DNA of 6,714 bases from Bacteroidota bacterium (GTDB lineage: Bacteria; Bacteroidota; Bacteroidia; Bacteroidales; VadinHA17), in contig JAEYZD010000203.1 of the NCBI GenBank assembly GCA_023430725.1, forward strand, positions 1 to 6,714. The letters run 5' to 3'. The notes under the pieces were generated by a model. The model made no database searches. It was not told where the DNA came from and saw only the letters and a program-made list of their open reading frames with translations. The translations under genes and the position numbers were made by a program. Shown here piece after piece: positions 1-6,355 of the stretch (within the stretch, counting starts at the first letter, position 1; each line of letters opens with the position of its first letter).

Positions 1-1
1 G

Positions 2-595
2 GGTGAACTGAGGATCAGGGATATGTACCGGCTTTACCGGTTTGAGAACTTCCTGTATACGGTGAAAATGACCGGTGGGGAGATAGACCGGCATCTTGAG
101 CATGCTGCAGGTCAGTGGTTTGTCACCATGGAAGACGCCGGTGATTTCATGCTGAACTACAGGCTTGACGACAGCGGTGCTCCGGTAATGTCAAACGGCA
201 CCGCCAGGCTGCGCAACCCATCTTACAACTTCGAGTCCGCAATGGGAATAAAATATACTGTTGATATAAGCAAACCGCAGGGTGCCAGGGTGAATATCAC
301 TTCGCTGAGCGACGGCACTCCCTTCAGTTACAGCGACACTTACACTGTTGCTGTAAACTCTTACCGCGCAAATGGCGGCGGGGGACACTTCCCAGCAGCC
401 GGTATTACAGGGAAGGAGCTGGAAAAGAGGATTATTACTGCCACGGAAAGGGATCTCCGTCACTACATGACCGAATGGATCCGGAGCAAGGGGACAATCA
501 GTCCGGCCCCTATGAGTGATTGGAGGATCATCCCCGAAGAGTGGGCTGAGAAAGCCGAAAAGCGAGAGAGAAGACTGCTGTTCGGGTCTAACTGA
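2..595 (+). CDS. C-terminal part of a periplasmic 5'/3'-nucleotidase (CpdB/UshA family), cut by the window start
   Basis: The frame is open from base 2, so the gene starts upstream and only its C-terminal substrate-binding domain (5'-nucleotidase C-terminal family) is visible. Recognisable pieces are GELRIRD followed by FENFLYTVKMTGGEI near the left edge, then YNFESAMGIKYTVD, and NSYRANGGGGHF at about 356-391. In UshA/CpdB enzymes the last motif carries an aromatic residue that stacks on the nucleobase. The tail with SDWRIIPEEW resembles the end of 2',3'-cyclic-nucleotide 2'-phosphodiesterase/3'-nucleotidases more than UshA proper, so that activity is my preferred reading. The metallophosphatase domain would be upstream, in the same chain or in a separate gene; the window cannot decide. 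The stop lies 14 bases before the alkaline phosphatase start. Together they suggest periplasmic phosphate and nucleoside recovery. The family is secure, the exact substrate is not. Confidence 0.88.
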   Translation, partial: GELRIRDMYRLYRFENFLYTVKMTGGEIDRHLEHAAGQWFVTMEDAGDFMLNYRLDDSGAPVMSNGTARLRNPSYNFESAMGIKYTVDISKPQGARVNITSLSDGTPFSYSDTYTVAVNSYRANGGGGHFPAAGITGKELEKRIITATERDLRHYMTEWIRSKGTISPAPMSDWRIIPEEWAEKAEKRERRLLFGSN

Positions 596-609
596 TTATT
601 CTTTGATTA

Positions 610-1716
610 ATGAAGATTTTATTAAGACTTGCAGCTGTTTCCATAGTCATTCTTACCCTTACCTCTGCCGGAAGTGTCAGACAGAAGCCCCTCAACCTGA
701 TACTCTTCATCGGTGATGGCATGGGCGTGTCTCATGTCTATGCCGCGATGACGGCATCAGGCAACAATATGACCTTCCCGTTCTTTCCTGTCACAGGCTT
801 CAGCATAACCCACTCAGCTAGCAGTTATTCAACTGACTCGGCAGCTGCCGGCACAGCACTGGCCACCGGTGAGAAGACTAACAACCGGATGATATCGGTC
901 AGGCCTGACAGTTCGGTACTGGTTTCTCTTTTTGAACACGCTCGTGTCTCTGGCAAGTCAACGGGCATTGTCTGCACCAGTTCCCTTACCGATGCAACAC
1001 CCGCTGCCTTTGCTGCACACGTTCCAATCAGGTATGATTACCGTGCAATAGCCGGATGGTATGTCGCGGGAGCAGCTGATGTATTCATCGGTGGCGGAAG
1101 AAAGTATTTCGAGCCGGAAGTTGACTCCACCGGCAGCTTCAAAAGTTCTGAAGATGTGGTGTCGAAGCTGGTAGGGGCGGGCTATGATGTCACTTATGAC
1201 CTTGATTCATTTGTTTCGTCCGGCGCAGGAAAAATTGCCGGTCTGATGTCACCTGATGACATGCCCAGGCTCTTCGAGGGAAGAGATCCTGAGTATCTTG
1301 CCAGGGCTACCGCCAGGGCGATAGAGGTTCTCTCGCGTAACCGGAAGGGTTTTGTGCTCATGGTTGAAGGTTCCGAGGTTGATGATGCCGGCCACAGCAA
1401 TGACACTAAAATGGTCACCGACGAAGTTCTGGATATGGACCGGGCAGTTGCCGTTGCACGAGAATTCGCAGACAGGGACGGGCAGACGCTTATCGTGGTC
1501 ACTGCCGATCATGAGACCGGAGGCATGAGCATCGCTGGAGGTGACCTTGCAAAGAAAGAGGTTACAGGTGCTTTCAGCATCAAAGGCCACTCAGGTGTAA
1601 TGGTGCCAGTGTTTGCCTACGGACCGGGTGCCATTGAATTCACAGGCATACAAGAAAATACAGAGCTGTTTCAGGATTTCGTGAAGCTGCTTTCACTGAA
1701 TAAGAAGAAGAGATGA
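610..1716 (+). CDS. Exported alkaline phosphatase (PhoA superfamily)
   Basis: A 368-residue phosphomonoesterase, probably periplasmic. Residues 1-22 form a signal peptide (K2, R6, then a hydrophobic run to A20-G21); no lipobox cysteine is seen. The metal/phosphate site is complete by eye alignment to E. coli PhoA: D36 in GDGMG, nucleophile S77 in TDSAAAGTA, D128 and T130 in TDATPAAFAAH, phosphate-binding R141, E253/D258/H262 in EGSEVDDAGHSND, D300-H301 in TADHETGG, and H327 in GHSG. It is about 100 residues shorter than E. coli PhoA, has one cysteine after the signal peptide (C122) and so no internal disulfide. Its size is like that of compact marine and Bacteroidota enzymes. The position equivalent to E. 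coli K328 is D259. The ATG at 610 is preceded by an AT-rich stretch without a Shine-Dalgarno, common in Bacteroidota. Its stop overlaps queE. Confidence 0.95.
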   Translation: MKILLRLAAVSIVILTLTSAGSVRQKPLNLILFIGDGMGVSHVYAAMTASGNNMTFPFFPVTGFSITHSASSYSTDSAAAGTALATGEKTNNRMISVRPDSSVLVSLFEHARVSGKSTGIVCTSSLTDATPAAFAAHVPIRYDYRAIAGWYVAGAADVFIGGGRKYFEPEVDSTGSFKSSEDVVSKLVGAGYDVTYDLDSFVSSGAGKIAGLMSPDDMPRLFEGRDPEYLARATARAIEVLSRNRKGFVLMVEGSEVDDAGHSNDTKMVTDEVLDMDRAVAVAREFADRDGQTLIVVTADHETGGMSIAGGDLAKKEVTGAFSIKGHSGVMVPVFAYGPGAIEFTGIQENTELFQDFVKLLSLNKKKR

Positions 1717-2339
1717 ACATGGTTGACCCTGATGAGGAAGGGAAACTGCTGCCACTTGTGGAGGAGTTCTACTCCGTGCAGGGCGAGGGGTGCAATACAG
1801 GCAAGGCTGCCTATTTCATAAGGGTGGGAGGGTGCGATATATGCTGCAGCTGGTGCGATACGAAGCACTCGTGGAATGCCGCGCTTCATCCGCTGGTGCC
1901 GGTGGAATCAATCGTTTCAAATGTTATGGCGGCCGGGGCAGATTCTGTTGTTGTTACCGGCGGTGAGCCACTTATGTGGAATATGGACCCGCTATGCAGA
2001 CTGCTTAAAGTCAATGGAATAAAAACATTCCTGGAAACATCCGGTGCCTATCCTCTCACAGGCACCTGGGATTGGATCACACTCTCGCCCAAGAAGGGAT
2101 CACCCCCTATGCCGGAAATCTGGTCAGTGGCTGATGAACTCAAGGTTGTAATCCAGAATGGCATTGATTTTGAGGATGCCGAGGTGTACAGGCAGAAGGC
2201 GGGGCCCCGGTGCATGCTTCTCCTGCAGCCTGAATGGAGCAGGTACGGTGACATGATCGGCGTTATAACTGAATATGTAAAAAAGCATCCTGAATGGAGA
2301 GTCTCCCTGCAGGCACATAAATTCATGCATATTCCCTGA
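1713..2339 (+). CDS. queE: 7-carboxy-7-deazaguanine synthase (radical SAM enzyme)
   Basis: QueE converts 6-carboxy-5,6,7,8-tetrahydropterin to 7-carboxy-7-deazaguanine in queuosine precursor synthesis, in the cytoplasm. The 208-residue length is usual. The N-terminal EEFYSVQGEG (17-26) is the family signature. The cluster-binding cysteines are C41, C45 and C48 (CX3CX2C, in GGCDICCSWCDT) and the SAM-contacting TGGEP is at 82-86. SPKKGSP lies mid-protein and LQAHKFMHIP forms the typical C-terminus. An extra cysteine, C44, sits beside ligand C45. The start chosen is the ATG at 1713, sharing ATGA with the phosphatase stop and preceded by a purine-rich run (1704-1712); the ATG at 1719 is an alternative. 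No queC, queD or queF is visible, so the partners are elsewhere. Its place between envelope and phosphatase genes looks like operon packing rather than a pathway link. Confidence 0.95.
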   Translation: MNMVDPDEEGKLLPLVEEFYSVQGEGCNTGKAAYFIRVGGCDICCSWCDTKHSWNAALHPLVPVESIVSNVMAAGADSVVVTGGEPLMWNMDPLCRLLKVNGIKTFLETSGAYPLTGTWDWITLSPKKGSPPMPEIWSVADELKVVIQNGIDFEDAEVYRQKAGPRCMLLLQPEWSRYGDMIGVITEYVKKHPEWRVSLQAHKFMHIP

Positions 2340-4298
2340 ATGGGTTTGAGAACTGTCATACTGTCCCTGATGATGACTCTGCTGCTGACACAGTTCACTG
2401 CCAACGGCCAGAATTTTCATACCCGTTCGAACAGGGCTCTCAAATACTACGATCAGGGGAAGCGCGATTATGAACTGCTCTACTATGACCGGGCTGAGAG
2501 CAGTCTGAGGCTGGCGCTGAAAGAGGACAGCCGCTTCTATGAGGCACACATTCTCCTTGGACAGCTCTATACTGACACAGGCGCATGGGAAAAATCTGTG
2601 ACACATTACCGCTCCGCAATAAAGATTGATTCGCTCTACTTTGTTCCTGCCCTGTTCAGCCTGGGCCGGGCTGAGCTGAGGACCGGGAGATACTTCGATG
2701 CACTGAACCATCTTGAAGCTTACCTCAAACAGCCGGGTGCCACCCCAAAACTCCGCAGTGATGCTGAACGTATGATTGCCAGCTGCCGTTTCGCACTTAC
2801 TTTTCCGCCGTCACTGTTTGAGCGGGAGCCTGTCAGTGCCGGCGATTCGGTCAATACAGTTCTTGATGAGTACTGGCCTTCCGTCACGGGTGACGGACAG
2901 CAGCTTATCTTTACGCGTGAGGTAAAAAGGGCGGCAGGATACGGTCGCGATAGCAACCGTGACAGGCAGGAAGATTTTTATATAAGCAAGTGGGCTCCTG
3001 ACGGTTTCTGGGGCACAGCCCGAAACGCCGGAGCGCCGCTGAACACTGCAGGCAACGAAGGGGCACAGTCAATCTCCTCTGACGGAAGATACATGTTTTT
3101 CACTGCCTGTGACCGGAATGACGGACAGGGCAGGTGTGACATCTATTCTTCATCAAATGACGGCAACCGGTGGTCACCAGGATTGAACCTCGGCCCGCCG
3201 GTCAACTCTTCATACTGGGAGTCGCAGCCTTCCATCAGCCCTAATGGCCGAATGCTCTTTTTTGTGAGCAACCGGCCGGGCGGCATGGGTGGGATGGACA
3301 TATGGTATTCCACCCGTGGCAGTGACGGGAAGTGGAGAAAACCGGTTAATCCCGGCAAAGGAATAAACACATCAGGCGACGAATTTTCACCTTTCATCTA
3401 TTTCAATGGCCGGACACTCTATTTTTCATCCAACGGAAGAGAATCCTTCGGAGGGCATGACATTTACGTCACAACGCTGAATCGTGACTCAACCTGGACC
3501 ACACCTGAAAACCTCGGGCCTCCGGTCAACACCCCGGCAGATGAGACCGGTCTGGTAATAGAATCTTCAGGCAGGCGGGCCTATTTTTCCTCGGTCAGAA
3601 ATAAGGATAACGGAAAGGACATATATTATCTTGATCTGCCCGAAGAAATTCAGCCTGAGCCTGTTTCATATTTCAAGGGGAACGTGATAGATAAGGCATC
3701 GGGTCAGCCAATAACAGCCAGGTATGAGCTTTCAGATCTAACACGGAGGACAGAGGTGATAAGCTCGGTCACGGACAGCAGGGGAGAGATCTTTGTCTGC
3801 CTGCCACAGGGCAGCAGCTACGGACTGAATGTGACAGCCCCCGGATACATGATTTTCTCTGAGAACTTTGACTTCGTCGAAGGTTATACATCATCAGAGC
3901 CTTATCTCAAGACTATCGCCCTGAACAGGGTGAGGGAAGGAGAATTCATGAGGATGTACAATGTGTTTTACGATACTGATTCATGGGAGTTGCTGGAGTC
4001 ATCCCTTCCGGAGCTGGAACAATTGCTTGAATTCCTCAATGACAACCCGACAGTTGTCATTGAAATAGGCGGCCACACTGATTCGGACGGCAGTGATGAG
4101 CATAACCAGAGGCTGTCAGAGAGAAGGGCACAGTCTGTTAAGGAATTTCTTGTCAAGAGGGGTATTGCCGGGACGAGAATCTTTTCCCATGGTTATGGTG
4201 AGACAACTCCAGTGGCTGACAATTTAACACCTGCAGGCAAGAGGCTCAACAGAAGGACTGAAATTACGATCCTCTCCGAAGGCACGGTAAAGAAATAA
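2340..4298 (+). CDS. OmpA-family envelope protein with TPR, PD40 propeller and carboxypeptidase-regulatory-like domains
   Basis: A 652-residue exported protein. Residues 1-23 are a signal peptide ending near ANG|Q. About three TPR units follow (30-134), then five PD40/WD40-like blades near 178, 240, 294, 347 and 401, with patterns such as PSISPNGRMLFFVSN, GGMGGMDIWYS and LGPPVN. A beta-sandwich resembling a carboxypeptidase regulatory domain begins near Y444 (GNVIDKASGQPI). The C-terminal OmpA domain (about 539-649) has GGHTDSDG and NQRLSERRAQSV; D581 and R596 match the residues that bind diaminopimelate in peptidoglycan. It is likely anchored to peptidoglycan, with the propeller and TPRs for protein contacts. 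This architecture is common in Bacteroidota and some relatives sit beside PorP/SprF-type type IX secretion genes, but none is here. The ATG directly follows the queE stop with no gap, suggesting translational coupling. Confidence 0.93.
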   Translation: MGLRTVILSLMMTLLLTQFTANGQNFHTRSNRALKYYDQGKRDYELLYYDRAESSLRLALKEDSRFYEAHILLGQLYTDTGAWEKSVTHYRSAIKIDSLYFVPALFSLGRAELRTGRYFDALNHLEAYLKQPGATPKLRSDAERMIASCRFALTFPPSLFEREPVSAGDSVNTVLDEYWPSVTGDGQQLIFTREVKRAAGYGRDSNRDRQEDFYISKWAPDGFWGTARNAGAPLNTAGNEGAQSISSDGRYMFFTACDRNDGQGRCDIYSSSNDGNRWSPGLNLGPPVNSSYWESQPSISPNGRMLFFVSNRPGGMGGMDIWYSTRGSDGKWRKPVNPGKGINTSGDEFSPFIYFNGRTLYFSSNGRESFGGHDIYVTTLNRDSTWTTPENLGPPVNTPADETGLVIESSGRRAYFSSVRNKDNGKDIYYLDLPEEIQPEPVSYFKGNVIDKASGQPITARYELSDLTRRTEVISSVTDSRGEIFVCLPQGSSYGLNVTAPGYMIFSENFDFVEGYTSSEPYLKTIALNRVREGEFMRMYNVFYDTDSWELLESSLPELEQLLEFLNDNPTVVIEIGGHTDSDGSDEHNQRLSERRAQSVKEFLVKRGIAGTRIFSHGYGETTPVADNLTPAGKRLNRRTEITILSEGTVKK

Positions 4299-4316
4299 AC
4301 TCTCTCGCGGGAGAGT
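4299..4316 (+). terminator. Small hairpin right after the OmpA-family gene
   Basis: ACTCTC at 4299-4304 pairs with GAGAGT at 4311-4316; a T-G wobble can extend the stem around a CGCG loop. It begins on the base after the stop codon. No T tract follows, so it may protect the 3' end or aid termination rather than terminate alone. Confidence 0.35.
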
Positions 4317-4351
4317 CTCCGGAATCTTGACGCAGCGGCCGGCAATGACTT

Positions 4352-4378
4352 AAGGAGGGGGCAAATAACCCCCTCCTT
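4352..4378. terminator. Strong dyad between convergent genes, likely bidirectional terminator
   Basis: AAGGAGGGGG at 4352-4361 is perfectly complementary to CCCCCTCCTT at 4369-4378, giving a 10-bp stem with a 7-base CAAATAA loop. It lies 53 bases past the OmpA-family stop (+) and 36 bases past the histidine kinase stop (-), the expected place for a shared terminator. The T-rich tails are short on both sides (TCCTTTCC on +), so efficiency is uncertain, but the position and perfect stem support the call. Confidence 0.7.
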
Positions 4379-4414
4379 TCCTTTCCAATCAGACATTTGT
4401 AGCTCCTCAGAGAA

Positions 4415-5230
4415 TCAGATTGCGATCTTATTCCCAGAAGAGGTACCGGTTAGTATTTTCAGGCCGGGACTTTCCTTTACGGGTAATGTGACAAATACGG
4501 ATGTGCCTCCTGCTTCGTTTGGCTCCACCCTGATAGAGCCATCCATTGCAAGAATAAGATTTCTGGCCAGGATTAAATTCATAGCGGAATAGGTATCCTG
4601 ACTTTCGGAATGTTGGATCTCAGGATTGTCGGAAAGCAGCAGATCACTGCTTCTGGGGTAATCCTGGCCAGAATCTTTTACGTAGAATGTCGTCTTCTCA
4701 TCACTGTACATGCACCCCACCTTTATAAACCCTGAAAAAGTATGGTCCAGTGCATTCCGGAAGAGATTGCTGACGATTCTTGTTGTCCGTGCAGCGTCAA
4801 GCTTGAGCATCAGCCTGTCAGGCAGGTTGTCCTCCTGTATCAGAACGACATTGTCGCGCCCCTTTTTCCTCATGAAAACCCTGAAATCAGAGGTAAGTGA
4901 CTCGAACAGTCTTGTGATGTCGGTCTCGCGCTGACTCTCCTTTGCGGATCCTGACTCGAGGACCGCTGTGTCAAAGAAATTTTCAAACAACCCGATCAGC
5001 TGTTCGCATGAGGAGATGATCTGCTCTGAGAACTCTCTTTTCTCATTGTCGCTGAATCTCTCGTTGTTCATGAGGTAAGAGAATGCTACAATGGAGTTCA
5101 TCTGAGTTCTTACCTCATGTGATACACCTGCAAGTATGTTTGGTTTGTTGATCATTTTGTCCAGTTTTTCCTGCCCTGTCGCCCCTGCTGAACCCGTCTC
5201 ATGCCAGTTATTGCGAAGAATCTCGAACAT
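4415..5230 (-). CDS. Soluble histidine-kinase-like protein with degenerate ATP-binding boxes
   Basis: A 271-residue protein with only the dimerisation/phosphoacceptor and HATPase parts; no sensor domain, transmembrane segment or receiver is visible. The H box is at 32-54 (ILAGVSHEVRTQMNSI), phosphoacceptor H38, with HEVRT intact but Q43 replacing the usual proline. The N box is SNLFRNALDHT (N155, N159). The G1 box reads DSGQDYP from D186, where DxGxG is usual, so the last glycine is aspartate. The F-box phenylalanines are not seen, and the G2 box (normally GTGLGL) is YSAMNLI at 214-220 with no glycine. The late GGTSVFVTLP (241-250) is normal. It may bind ATP weakly, act mainly as a phosphatase or scaffold, or be an unusual active kinase. 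It starts 17 bases after the TPR gene, so the two are probably co-transcribed and the TPR protein may supply the signal input (inference). No response regulator is in the window. Confidence 0.85.
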   Translation of the reverse strand: MFEILRNNWHETGSAGATGQEKLDKMINKPNILAGVSHEVRTQMNSIVAFSYLMNNERFSDNEKREFSEQIISSCEQLIGLFENFFDTAVLESGSAKESQRETDITRLFESLTSDFRVFMRKKGRDNVVLIQEDNLPDRLMLKLDAARTTRIVSNLFRNALDHTFSGFIKVGCMYSDEKTTFYVKDSGQDYPRSSDLLLSDNPEIQHSESQDTYSAMNLILARNLILAMDGSIRVEPNEAGGTSVFVTLPVKESPGLKILTGTSSGNKIAI

Positions 5231-5247
5231 ATGAACAGTTTTGACTC

Positions 5248-5994
5248 TTATTTCAGTTTACGTGACAGCCTGGCAGCCTGCTTGCTGTACCTGCTGGCTG
5301 AAGCAGCTATGGAGCTGAACTGGTTCAACGCTTTTTCCCTGTTGCCGGTCATCATATAACACAGTCCCAGGTACCATTCTGCATCTTCAATATAGAGGTT
5401 GTCATTGTGCTCTATGACACGTGTAAATGAACCGCTTGCCACCGGGTAATTTTTAACCTCCATATTGGCCATGCCGTGCATGAAGAGCGATTCCATATCA
5501 TTCCGGTCCGAATTTATGATCTGTTCCAGGTAGGTTATGGCTTTATCGTACTCCTTTGCAGAGTAGGAGGCAATTGCGTTCTCCATCAATGCATTCCCTT
5601 CGGATGTTGCGGACCTCACCGCTCCGGGGGATTCATAAATTGCGTAATTTGATGCGTAGAGTTCCTCCGGAGATACATCTGGCTTCAGCTCAAGGTATAT
5701 TGCAGTTGATATGATTGCAAGAAGCGCAACAGCAGCAGCGTACCTGGCACTTCTTACCAGTATGCCGCGCAGAGGTATGGCAGCACGTTTCTTCCTGCCT
5801 ATGGCATTGAGTTTGCTCCTCAGTTCCATTACCTGCCTGTCGGCAATGATCTCATCGGTCTTACGCCTGAGATTCACTTCCCTTGCCAGCTCCGGATCCT
5901 TCCTTATCTCGCCTGCAAGCCATTCACTGCCTGCTCTGTCAGTCCGGCCTCCGAGCCAGTCCTCAATTGCGTTGTTGACATTCTTTGTCTTCAT
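5248..5994 (-). CDS. Single-pass membrane TPR protein with anti-sigma-like layout
   Basis: A 248-residue protein in three parts. Residues 1-80 are charged and helical (AIEDWLGGRTDRAGSEWL, then DPELAREVNLRRKTDEIIAD) and resemble the cytoplasmic end of Bacteroidota anti-sigma-like proteins, but lack a zinc-binding HxxxCxxC motif. Residues 85-103 are one transmembrane helix preceded by basic residues (R67-R70, R76, R81, R84), predicting an N-in orientation. After a linker, about three TPR units (roughly 134-167, 168-201, 202-235) would lie in the periplasm; YDKAITYLEQII and AEWYLGLCYMMTGNREKALNQF are typical. In many Bacteroidota such proteins neighbour ECF sigma factors or CHAT proteins; here the visible partner is the histidine-kinase-like gene downstream. 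A signal-relay role across the inner membrane is inferred. No Shine-Dalgarno is evident before the ATG at 5994. Confidence 0.8.
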   Translation of the reverse strand: MKTKNVNNAIEDWLGGRTDRAGSEWLAGEIRKDPELAREVNLRRKTDEIIADRQVMELRSKLNAIGRKKRAAIPLRGILVRSARYAAAVALLAIISTAIYLELKPDVSPEELYASNYAIYESPGAVRSATSEGNALMENAIASYSAKEYDKAITYLEQIINSDRNDMESLFMHGMANMEVKNYPVASGSFTRVIEHNDNLYIEDAEWYLGLCYMMTGNREKALNQFSSIAASASRYSKQAARLSRKLK

Positions 5995-6020
5995 CTTAGT
6001 AATATTATTTCACACTTATA

Positions 6021-6050
6021 AGAAACTATCCGTCAGTTAGTTTATTACAA
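6021..6050 (-). promoter_or_regulatory. Weak candidate Bacteroidota promoter for the TPR-kinase pair
   Basis: On the minus strand, TTG (6050-6048) is followed after 19 bases by TAGTTTCT (6028-6021). This partly fits the Bacteroidota housekeeping pattern (TTG or TTTG, 19-21 bases, TAnnTTTG); the last two bases of the -7 element do not match. It would give a leader of roughly 20 bases before the ATG at 5994. The match is weak and could be chance in AT-rich DNA. Confidence 0.2.
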
Positions 6051-6057
6051 TCACCGT

Positions 6058-6172
6058 GTGCCTTTCAGGGCACTCCGCCAGGCAGCGCGTGCGCTCCCGG
6101 GCGGACGGACCGGTACTGCCCCCGGCAGTGCCTTACCCGTCAATGTATATCTTCCTGCCGGTTTTCACCGGC
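6058..6172 (-). other. GC-rich hairpin cluster between the peptide gene and the TPR gene
   Basis: This fills most of the 190-base gap between the GG-leader peptide stop and the TPR gene start. Bases 6071-6130 contain 47 G or C out of 60, against AT-rich flanks. Visible stems: 6157-6162 with 6167-6172 (6 bp; GAAA tetraloop on the minus strand), 6112-6120 with 6124-6132 (9 bp including one G-T, 3-base loop), 6058-6062 with 6069-6073 (5 bp), and the palindrome AGCGCGTGCGCT at 6084-6095. No T tract follows any of them on the minus strand, so classical intrinsic termination is doubtful. Possible roles are attenuation or RNA stabilisation between the peptide and downstream genes, a structured RNA, or a dispersed palindromic repeat. 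No convincing protein is encoded here on either strand. Confidence 0.55.
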
Positions 6173-6184
6173 CACTTGACAAAT

Positions 6185-6322
6185 TCAAATCTCTATTACA
6201 ACCGGTGGCCTGGTAGGTTCAGTGCCGGTATTGTTTCTTCCGCCGTTGCCGCCGCGAATATTTATCATTTCCTCGTTTGAAAGTACAAATTCAGTGAAGT
6301 TTTCAATTGTCAGGGTTTTCAT
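6185..6322 (-). CDS. Small double-glycine-leader peptide (putative secreted or modified peptide precursor)
   Basis: A 45-codon gene, ATG at 6322-6320 and TGA at 6187-6185. The first 25 residues look like a Bacteroidota natural-product leader: MKTLTIENF, then LSNEEMINIRGG, ending in G24-G25. Acidic residues (E17, E18), then M19, I20 and I22 before the GG match the leader class cut by C39 peptidase ABC exporters, and resemble the GG-Bacteroidales precursor family. The predicted core is 20 residues (26-45): NGGRNNTGT, then EPT and RPPVVIEI. It has no cysteine and a single serine, S15, in the leader, so lanthionine or sactionine bridges are not expected; modification, if any, is unknown. An in-frame TAA lies 21 bases upstream, making this ATG the only credible ATG start; the upstream sequence is AT-rich without Shine-Dalgarno. 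No maturation or transport gene is visible. It is co-oriented with the TPR and kinase genes. The leader pattern is clear by eye; function is inferred. Confidence 0.68.
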   Translation of the reverse strand: MKTLTIENFTEFVLSNEEMINIRGGNGGRNNTGTEPTRPPVVIEI

Positions 6323-6355
6323 GTTTTTAAGAATTAAAATTTAACGTCAGGGTTT
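6309..6355 (-). repeat. Ten-base direct repeat flanking the peptide start
   Basis: AAACCCTGAC (minus strand) occurs at 6355-6346, upstream of the ATG, and at 6318-6309, inside codons 2-5 of the peptide gene, offset by 37 bases. It may be a small duplication, a regulator site pair, or chance. Confidence 0.35.

Noticed and set aside
1830..1860. The extra cysteine in queE (C44 next to C45) as a second cluster site
   Set aside because: The canonical CX3CX2C set C41, C45, C48 is complete; one adjacent cysteine does not make another cluster.
2124..2711. A 195-codon - strand open frame across queE and the OmpA-family gene
   Set aside because: It spans the junction of two well-supported + strand genes and its translation has no family signature.
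4299..4414. Search for a small gene in the convergent gap
   Set aside because: Only hairpins are visible; no start codon with a credible reading frame is present.
5711..6040. A 109-codon + strand open frame opposite the TPR gene start
   Set aside because: It is the antisense shadow of the membrane TPR protein, whose domain layout is clear.
6130..6184. A possible second short reading (KWPVKTGRKIYIDG then stop) just after the peptide stop on the minus strand
   Set aside because: The frame is closed by a TAG a few codons upstream and has no start codon. It would need a frameshift from the peptide gene, for which there is no evidence.
6056..6280. A 74-codon + strand open frame opposite the GG-leader peptide gene
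   Set aside because: It starts on GTG, runs through the GC-rich hairpins, has no domain-like pattern, and is antisense to the better-supported peptide gene.
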